NCBI GenBank assembly: GCA_023249695.1
Contig: JAHFCD010000012.1
Coordinates: 1 to 12,309 of the forward strand
DNA length: 12,309 bases
Direction: 5' to 3'
Source of the DNA: Elusimicrobiota bacterium
GTDB taxonomy: Bacteria > Elusimicrobiota > Elusimicrobia > UBA1565 > UBA9628
Positions 5,669-10,041 of this stretch are shown here, in pieces (position 1 is the stretch's first letter; the number at the start of each line of letters is the position of its first letter). The translations under genes and the position numbers were made by a program. The notes beneath the pieces are model-generated. The model made no database searches and had not been told where the DNA came from. It saw only the letters and a list, made by a program, of their open reading frames with translations.

Positions 5669-6996
5669 TTCAGCGCCTCGCCCGAGGACTTCGCCGCGGC
5701 CGAGGCCGCGAAGGCGCCGCCGCCGTTGACGGAGCGCAGCGGGTCGTCGGCGAGATCGATCAGGTAGAGCGCCGGGCGTATGTTGGCCTGGAGGACGCGC
5801 GCGACGACGCCCGCGCCCGGGTAGAAGCCGCCGTCCCACATGGACTTCGGCGTCAGCTCGAAGGTGAACGCGTAGATGCCCTTCGCGCCCCACGCCCAGT
5901 CGCAGGTGTCGCCGGTGGCGATGTAGAGGTCGCTCGACTGCTCGGGCGTGTAGCCGGTCATCTTGGCCATCTCGCCGGCCATCGCCTGGAAGGCCGCGCG
6001 CGGCTTCGCGTCGGGAATCTGGTCGTTGGAGCCGCCCCACGGGTAGAGGATCAGCTCGGAGAAGGTGTGGTAGGACAGCAGGACCTTGAGGTTGGGGCGG
6101 GCCTCGACGAAAGCCTTCACGGCCTTGCTCTCGGGCTCGGAGAACGCCGAGGGCCCGCGGTAGGTGTCGTCGCCCGGATCCGGCGAGGCCCCGCCGCCGC
6201 CCCAGCCCCAGGCGTAGTTGCGGTTGAGGTCGACGCCGGTCGAGCCGTCGCCGTTCTTGGCCATGTTCTTGCGGTGCATGTGGTACTTGCCGCCCTCGAT
6301 GTCGTACTCGACGCCGTCGGGGTTGACCATCGGGATGAAGTACACGTCGCGCGTCTCGAGCAGGCGCGCGATCTCGGGGTCGGCGCTGTTGTCGACGAGG
6401 TGCTTGGCGAGCAGGAGGGGGACCTCGGTCGAGAGATGCTCGCGCGCGTGGTGCGTGCCGAGGAAAACGATGCCGGGCTTCTTGCTCGGCTGGGTCCCCT
6501 TGGCTCCCCGCGTCAGGCGCACGGCCCACAGGTCCCGGCCGAGGGTGGATTTCCCGATCGAGATCATCGAGACGAGGTCCGGCGCGCGCGCGGCGAGCGA
6601 GCGCATGTCCGCCTCGAGTTCCTTATAGTTGTGGTAGAGCGCGTCCTTCTCGGGGAAGTCGAGGGCGCCGAAGCGCTGGCGCAGCGAGACCGTCGCGCGG
6701 ACCTTGAGGCCGGCGGCCTTGGCGCGGGCGAGGGCCTTCGGCGTCGCGAAGCCGGCGGCGACGCCGGGCTTGATCTCCTCGACGCTGATGCCGGCGTCGA
6801 CCGCGGCCTGGCGCTCGGTCCTGCCCGGGGCCTCGATCTCGACCCACACCCGGGAGTCCGCCTCGCTGATGGCGGCGGCGGAGGCTTTGGCGCCCGCGAC
6901 GGGGGCCGGCTTCTCGGCCTTGCCGTCGAAGCGCGGGTCGGGAAGGGCGAGGGCGCTTCCGGCGAAAAGCACGAGGGCGGCGGCGAGGGTTTTCAT
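5665..6996 (-). CDS. Secreted M14-family zinc carboxypeptidase (carboxypeptidase T/A-like)
   Basis: M14 enzymes remove C-terminal residues from peptides. The 443-residue precursor has a Sec signal peptide (MKTLAAALVLFAGSALA, 1-17). A propeptide-like region follows (about 45-110), then the catalytic domain (about 115-415). The zinc site is HARE (183-186, ligands His183 and Glu186) plus His310 in SYHTF. Substrate-binding residues fit Arg242 (HRKN) and Asn258-Arg259 (DLNRNY). Tyr358 matches the mobile tyrosine. The catalytic glutamate is Glu380 in FTFELTP. NPDGVEY (225-231) and YRGPSAFSEPES (279-290) are also family hallmarks. All catalytic residues are present, so it should be active. The C-terminal tail after 418 is Ala/Ser-rich. 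The ATG has GGAG five bases upstream (7002-7005) and a strong promoter. It heads a run with the unknown secreted protein (ATGA overlap) and the M3 peptidase. Confidence 0.95.
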   Translation of the reverse strand: MKTLAAALVLFAGSALALPDPRFDGKAEKPAPVAGAKASAAAISEADSRVWVEIEAPGRTERQAAVDAGISVEEIKPGVAAGFATPKALARAKAAGLKVRATVSLRQRFGALDFPEKDALYHNYKELEADMRSLAARAPDLVSMISIGKSTLGRDLWAVRLTRGAKGTQPSKKPGIVFLGTHHAREHLSTEVPLLLAKHLVDNSADPEIARLLETRDVYFIPMVNPDGVEYDIEGGKYHMHRKNMAKNGDGSTGVDLNRNYAWGWGGGGASPDPGDDTYRGPSAFSEPESKAVKAFVEARPNLKVLLSYHTFSELILYPWGGSNDQIPDAKPRAAFQAMAGEMAKMTGYTPEQSSDLYIATGDTCDWAWGAKGIYAFTFELTPKSMWDGGFYPGAGVVARVLQANIRPALYLIDLADDPLRSVNGGGAFAASAAAKSSGEALK

Positions 6997-7001
6997 GGGG
7001 G

Positions 7002-7005
7002 CTCC
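7002..7005 (-). promoter_or_regulatory. Ribosome binding site of the M14 carboxypeptidase
   Basis: GGAG on the - strand lies five bases before the ATG at 6996 and fixes the start. It is one of few clear Shine-Dalgarno sites in the window, which makes the genes that lack one stand out. Confidence 0.6.
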
Positions 7006-7021
7006 GTGCGGGACTGCCCCA

Positions 7022-7051
7022 ATTATAAGCGCGGCCCGGAAACCGAGTCAA
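7022..7051 (-). promoter_or_regulatory. Strong sigma70-type promoter for the peptidase run
   Basis: TTGACT (7046-7051) and a perfect TATAAT (7022-7027) are separated by 18 bases on the - strand. The predicted start near 7016 gives a leader of about 20 bases containing GGAG. It sits just downstream of the terminator of the preceding lipoprotein gene, so the peptidase run is a separate transcription unit. Confidence 0.75.
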
Positions 7052-7055
7052 GCGG

Positions 7056-7091
7056 AAAAAGGACTAAAGGCCTACTTTCTTTTAGGCCCTT
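7056..7091 (-). terminator. Intrinsic terminator of the coaD-lipoprotein unit
   Basis: On the - strand AAGGGCCTA and TAGGCCTTT form a nine-pair stem with one G-T pair around an eight-base loop (7075-7082). A T-rich tail follows, with five T at 7056-7060. The lipoprotein stop codon (7072-7074) lies in the 3' arm. The T-run is a few bases from the stem, so strength is uncertain. Confidence 0.6.
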
Positions 7092-7926
7092 CGGCCCCGT
7101 CGGGTTTGCGGCGGGCCTTGTCCCAGCGGATGGCGCGCTCGTCGGCGGGAACCGAGACGAGCAGGAACGGCGCGGTGGCCCCGTCGGTGACGGCTTCCCC
7201 GGCGCCGGGCCCTTCCTCGAACCAGCGCAGCAGGTAGCGCTCCTTCTCCACGGCGATGCCGATCAGGCGCGCGCGAAATCCCGACGTCGGGCGGGGGCCC
7301 GGGAACACCGCCGCGATCCGGGTCTTCGTGAAGTCGATCTCGGGAGGGGTCTCGCGGGACAGGCGGCCCCACAGCTCGGCCCACACCGCGGCGTCGGAGA
7401 CGACGCGCTCGCCGGTCTCGACGGCTCCGCCGTATGCCCCGCTCCAGACGCCGGGGCTGTCCAGCACGGCGCCGAGGAGGACCCCGGACTCCCGCCCGGG
7501 GATGATGGCCGCCGTCGAGCCCGGCAAGGCCACGCTCTTGTCGCGCGCGCCGTCGATGCCGCGGCGCATGCGGGTGAATTCCTGGCGCATCTCCTTGAGC
7601 TGCTCCAGGCGCTCCTTCTTCTCGGCCTCGGTCATCGGCGGCGGAGCGCCGCGGTTCTCCTGCGCGGGCTCGCCTTCCTCGATGTGCTTGCTGAGCTGCT
7701 GAATGCCCAGCTCGCCGGTTTCCCGGGTGAAGTTTTCGGCCTGCATCTCGTTGGTGTAGCCGGTCGAGACGTGGTCGAGAGGGGTCGCGATCAAGGACGA
7801 GGAGGGCGCGGGCGGGGCGAGCTCCGGCGTCTCGTCCGGGACCGGCGCGGGCGCGCGCTGGCACGCGACGCTCAGCAGCAGCGCCGCGGCCGAAAAAAGA
7901 AGGCTACTTGACCTTGGGAACGCCAA
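7072..7926 (-). CDS. Lipoprotein with a PrcB-like C-terminal domain
   Basis: The 284-residue product begins with a hydrophobic signal ending LLLSVAC; Cys22 is the likely lipidated residue. A Pro-rich linker (25-50) and a charged helical stretch, about TEAEKKERLEQLKEMRQEF (99-117), follow. Residues 175-270 resemble the PrcB C-terminal domain first described beside spirochaete serine protease complexes. Visible hallmarks are a Trp-rich segment (VWAELW, 181-186), PPEIDFTKTRIAAVFPGPRPTSGF (residues 194-217 in part), and a closing FLLVSVP (254-260). This assignment rests on pattern memory and is moderate. The only start that keeps the signal peptide is TTG at 7926, giving a 23-base overlap with the end of coaD and no clear Shine-Dalgarno. 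Translation is probably coupled to coaD. The lgt gene at 1893-2735 could supply its lipid modification. No PrcA-like protease is in the window, although two metallopeptidase genes follow. Confidence 0.75.
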   Translation of the reverse strand: MAFPRSSSLLFSAAALLLSVACQRAPAPVPDETPELAPPAPSSSLIATPLDHVSTGYTNEMQAENFTRETGELGIQQLSKHIEEGEPAQENRGAPPPMTEAEKKERLEQLKEMRQEFTRMRRGIDGARDKSVALPGSTAAIIPGRESGVLLGAVLDSPGVWSGAYGGAVETGERVVSDAAVWAELWGRLSRETPPEIDFTKTRIAAVFPGPRPTSGFRARLIGIAVEKERYLLRWFEEGPGAGEAVTDGATAPFLLVSVPADERAIRWDKARRKPDGAEGPKRK

Positions 7927-8398
7927 ATTTCAGCTTGAGCCGGCGCGCGACGAAGGACGGGACGAACTGCTCGGTGCCGGCGCCCAGGCGCGCGACCTCG
8001 CGCACCATCGAGGCGGAGAGATAGGTGTACTGGTCGTCGGGCATCAGGAAGACCGTCTCCACGTCCTTGCTGAGGCGCCGGTTGAAGGACGCGAGCTGGA
8101 ACTCGTAGTCCATGTCGGAGACGACGCGCAGGCCGCGGATCAGCACGCGCGCCTTCTTCTTCTTCAGGTAATCGACGAGCAGGCCGCCGATCGTGTCGCA
8201 GTCCACGTTCGGCAGGCCGCGGATGGACTCCTCGACCATCTCGATGCGCTCGGACACCGAGAAGACGTTCTTCTTCGAGGCGTTGTTCGACACGGCCACG
8301 ATCACGTGCTCGAAAAGCTTGGAGGCGCGCTGGATGATGTCGAGATGGCCCTTCGTGAGGGGGTCGAAGCTGCCGGGGTAGACCGCGATTCGGCTCAT
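7904..8398 (-). CDS. coaD: Phosphopantetheine adenylyltransferase
   Basis: CoaD (PPAT) transfers AMP from ATP to 4'-phosphopantetheine, giving dephospho-CoA, the penultimate step of coenzyme A synthesis in the cytosol. The 164-residue length is normal. The nucleotidyltransferase signature YPGSFDPLTKGHLDII (7-22) contains the T/HxGH-type motif KGH. The family segments VLIRGLRVVSDMDYEFQLA (residues 85-103) and ETVFLMPDDQYTYLSASMVREVA (within 113-135) are intact. The start at 8398 aligns exactly with family N-termini. There is no Shine-Dalgarno sequence: a near-consensus promoter puts the predicted transcription start on the ATG. The 3' end overlaps the downstream lipoprotein frame by 23 bases. 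The C-terminal tail (GVPKVK) is slightly extended and basic, as in many orthologues. Confidence 0.97.
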   Translation of the reverse strand: MSRIAVYPGSFDPLTKGHLDIIQRASKLFEHVIVAVSNNASKKNVFSVSERIEMVEESIRGLPNVDCDTIGGLLVDYLKKKKARVLIRGLRVVSDMDYEFQLASFNRRLSKDVETVFLMPDDQYTYLSASMVREVARLGAGTEQFVPSFVARRLKLKFGVPKVK

Positions 8399-8404
8399 AG
8401 CCGC

Positions 8405-8433
8405 AGTATAACGGCGCCCGGCCCCCTTGTCAA
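8405..8433 (-). promoter_or_regulatory. Near-consensus sigma70 promoter of coaD, leaderless geometry
   Basis: TTGACA (8428-8433), exactly 17 bases, then TATACT (8405-8410) on the - strand. Six bases (GCGGCT) lie between the -10 box and the ATG at 8398, so the normal -10-to-start distance puts +1 on the A of ATG. A 9-bp inverted repeat (8412-8420 and 8448-8456) flanks the -35 box. Confidence 0.75.
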
Positions 8434-8456
8434 CGCACGGCGCGTGACGGGCGCCG
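8412..8456. repeat. 9-bp inverted repeat around the coaD -35 box
   Basis: CGGCGCCCG (8412-8420) and CGGGCGCCG (8448-8456) are exact reverse complements with 27 bases between. One arm is in the promoter spacer and the other upstream of the -35. It could be an operator, but in such GC-rich DNA a chance match is possible. Confidence 0.3.
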
Positions 8457-8467
8457 GCCGGAAACGA

Positions 8468-8947
8468 TCAGCCGACGCGTTTGACGAGCTGATAGGTGAA
8501 GGGCTCGCCTTCGTCGTTCTCGACGACCTTCACGAGGCCCACGCCGGGGGCGTAAAAGCGCTCGCCCGAGCCGCCGTCGCCCTCCGCGATCAGGTAGGCG
8601 ACGCGCATGCAGCCCTTGAATTTCCCGCCCGGCGTCTCGACGGCGGCGTCGAGCGTCTCGATGTAGGTGCGCCGCGGCGAGCTGGCGCATTCCGTGCCGG
8701 CCTTGACCGGATTCTTGAACTCAAAATCTTCCCCGACGTGGACGCCGACGGCGTCCTTCGTCACGGTGAATTCGGAGACCGCCTCGGGCGCGCCCGGCAG
8801 GTTCAGGGTCCGGCGGCACTCGGCCGTCGTCGCGTCGTCCTTGGTCGAGACGTCGAGCACCTCGACCTTATACGTTCCGGCTCCGCGGGAATTTTCGGTC
8901 GCGTATTCGCGCACCGCGCCTTTGACGAGAGGGAAGAAGTCGCTCAT
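8468..8947 (-). CDS. Small beta-rich protein of unknown function
   Basis: The 159-residue product starts MSDFFPLVKGAVREY and has no signal peptide. The opening (Phe-Phe-Pro-Leu, Gly, then Tyr), the central ETLDAAVETPGGKFKGCMRV (97-116) and FYAPGVGLVKVVE (131-143) recall a widespread class of small beta-barrel or lipocalin-like domains. In that class a WxY-type N-terminus and an APGVGLVK segment recur, often annotated only as DUF or hypothetical. I infer a beta-rich fold; no function can be assigned. Cysteines are at 44, 87 and 113. The ATG at 8947 is chosen because it begins the recognisable domain and because an extended -10 promoter ends seven bases before it. The frame stays open far upstream, but that part is antisense-like Arg/Pro-rich translation inside the HEAT gene and is not coding. 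The gene lies 41 bases after the HEAT gene. Confidence 0.78.
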   Translation of the reverse strand: MSDFFPLVKGAVREYATENSRGAGTYKVEVLDVSTKDDATTAECRRTLNLPGAPEAVSEFTVTKDAVGVHVGEDFEFKNPVKAGTECASSPRRTYIETLDAAVETPGGKFKGCMRVAYLIAEGDGGSGERFYAPGVGLVKVVENDEGEPFTYQLVKRVG

Positions 8948-8954
8948 GAGGGGT

Positions 8955-8963
8955 AGTATAGCA
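8955..8963 (-). promoter_or_regulatory. Extended -10 promoter for the small beta-rich protein gene
   Basis: On the - strand TGC directly precedes TATACT (8955-8960), an extended -10 element. No good -35 is visible, as is usual for such promoters. Seven bases lie between the -10 box and the ATG at 8947, giving a leader of about one base, and there is no Shine-Dalgarno sequence. Confidence 0.55.
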
Positions 8964-8988
8964 AAGCGCCGTCCCGGGGCCGGAAGCC

Positions 8989-10041
8989 TCAGCGCGCGCG
9001 GCGCAGCGCGGCGACGGCCTTCTCGACGCGGGCGAGCGAGACGGCGGGATCGGGGCGGCCTTCCTGGGGGGAGAAGCGCGGGTCGCTCATCGCGCCGGCG
9101 ATCACGGACTCGAGCGCGGGGAGCGACTCCGCGTGCTTGGCCGCGGCGAGCGCCTCGGCCGCCTCCGCCAGGACTTCCGCGTCGGGATGCTTGGTCAGGC
9201 GCGCGAGCGCCGGGATCGCCTCGTCGCCGAGGGCGGCGGCCATGCGGACGAGGAGGATCTCCGTGTCCCGGCGCGCGCTTTCGGAGCGCAGGGCCTCGAG
9301 GACGACGGGAAGAGACTCGGGCTTGAGCCAGTTCGAGATGTCGGCGCGGCGGGCGTCGAGGGCCTTGATCGCGGCGGCGCGGGCGTCTTCGCGCGCGGGA
9401 AAATAAGAGACGAGCGACAGCAGCGCCTTGCCGGAGGCGGGGCCGAGCGACTTGCCGAGGGTCGCGAGCGCGGCGCTCACGAGGGGCAGGTCCTTCCCGC
9501 CCGGACGCGGACCGAACGAGCGCGAGACGCGCTCGAGCGCGGCCGGCTCCGGGCAGCCGAGGCGCTGGAGCGGGATGATGGCCGCGGCGAGGACCTCGCG
9601 CGGCAGCTCCTCCTTCTTGATCGCCGCGCACAGGACGGTTCGCACCGCCGCGTCGGACGCGCCGAGGCCGGTGACGCTTTGCGCCGCGAGCGAGCGCACG
9701 TAGTCGGGCTGCTCCGGGTCGAGGAGGATGTCCTCGAGCGGGGCCAGCGCGAGCGGGTCCGCGGTCAGGGCCAGGTATGAGGTCGCGAACAGGCGCACCT
9801 TCGCCGGGCGCTTGAGGTCTTGAGCCGCGGCGGCCAGCGCGGGGATCGCCTTCCAGCCGAGCGGCTTCAGTTCTTTGGCGAGGCCCTCGGCCCGCTTGTC
9901 GAGGTCGCCGATCTCGCGCGCGTCCTTGCCCTTCTGGGCCGCGACGAGCTTCTCGGCGCGCGCCATGACCCGGGAGACGACGGCTTGCGGCGTCTGGGCG
10001 GAGGCGGGGACGCTGAGCGCCAGCAGCAGCGCCGCGATCAT
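8989..10041 (-). CDS. Exported HEAT-repeat protein
   Basis: The 350-residue product begins MIAALLLALSVPASAQ, a short Sec signal peptide. The rest is Ala/Leu-rich and almost wholly helical in composition. Repeating units of about 30 residues are visible near 64-95, 97-127, 130-165, 240-272, 273-303 and 304-317. They show the HEAT-like pattern of paired helices joined by Asp-containing turns, for example GDEAIPALARLTKHPDAEVLAEAAEAL with its neighbours (272-298). HEAT arrays are protein-binding scaffolds, so a periplasmic or outer-surface adaptor role is plausible but the partner is unknown. The ATG at 10041 shares ATGA with the metH stop (10038-10041), which indicates translational coupling. 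Cys138 and Cys163 are the only cysteines. The frame is open far upstream, but the Arg-rich translation there lies inside metH and is not real. Confidence 0.83.
   Translation of the reverse strand: MIAALLLALSVPASAQTPQAVVSRVMARAEKLVAAQKGKDAREIGDLDKRAEGLAKELKPLGWKAIPALAAAAQDLKRPAKVRLFATSYLALTADPLALAPLEDILLDPEQPDYVRSLAAQSVTGLGASDAAVRTVLCAAIKKEELPREVLAAAIIPLQRLGCPEPAALERVSRSFGPRPGGKDLPLVSAALATLGKSLGPASGKALLSLVSYFPAREDARAAAIKALDARRADISNWLKPESLPVVLEALRSESARRDTEILLVRMAAALGDEAIPALARLTKHPDAEVLAEAAEALAAAKHAESLPALESVIAGAMSDPRFSPQEGRPDPAVSLARVEKAVAALRRAR

Noticed and set aside
5669..6529. Upstream extension of the unknown secreted protein into a 558-residue product
   Set aside because: The extra part lies inside the M14 gene in another frame and reads as Arg/Pro-rich noise, while a clean signal peptide begins at the ATG at 5668.
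5524..7911. A 795-codon open frame on the + strand across the carboxypeptidase and lipoprotein genes
   Set aside because: It is Arg/Gly/Ala-rich low-complexity translation spanning two real genes, a promoter and a terminator on the other strand. It is an artefact of high GC at third codon positions.
8439..8455. GGCGC/GCGCC hairpin after the small beta-rich protein gene
   Set aside because: The stem is only five pairs with no T-run, and such matches are common in GC-rich sequence.
8948..9631. Upstream extension of the 159-residue protein into a 387-residue product
   Set aside because: The extension is Arg-rich translation within the HEAT gene; the recognisable domain starts at the ATG at 8947, just after a promoter.
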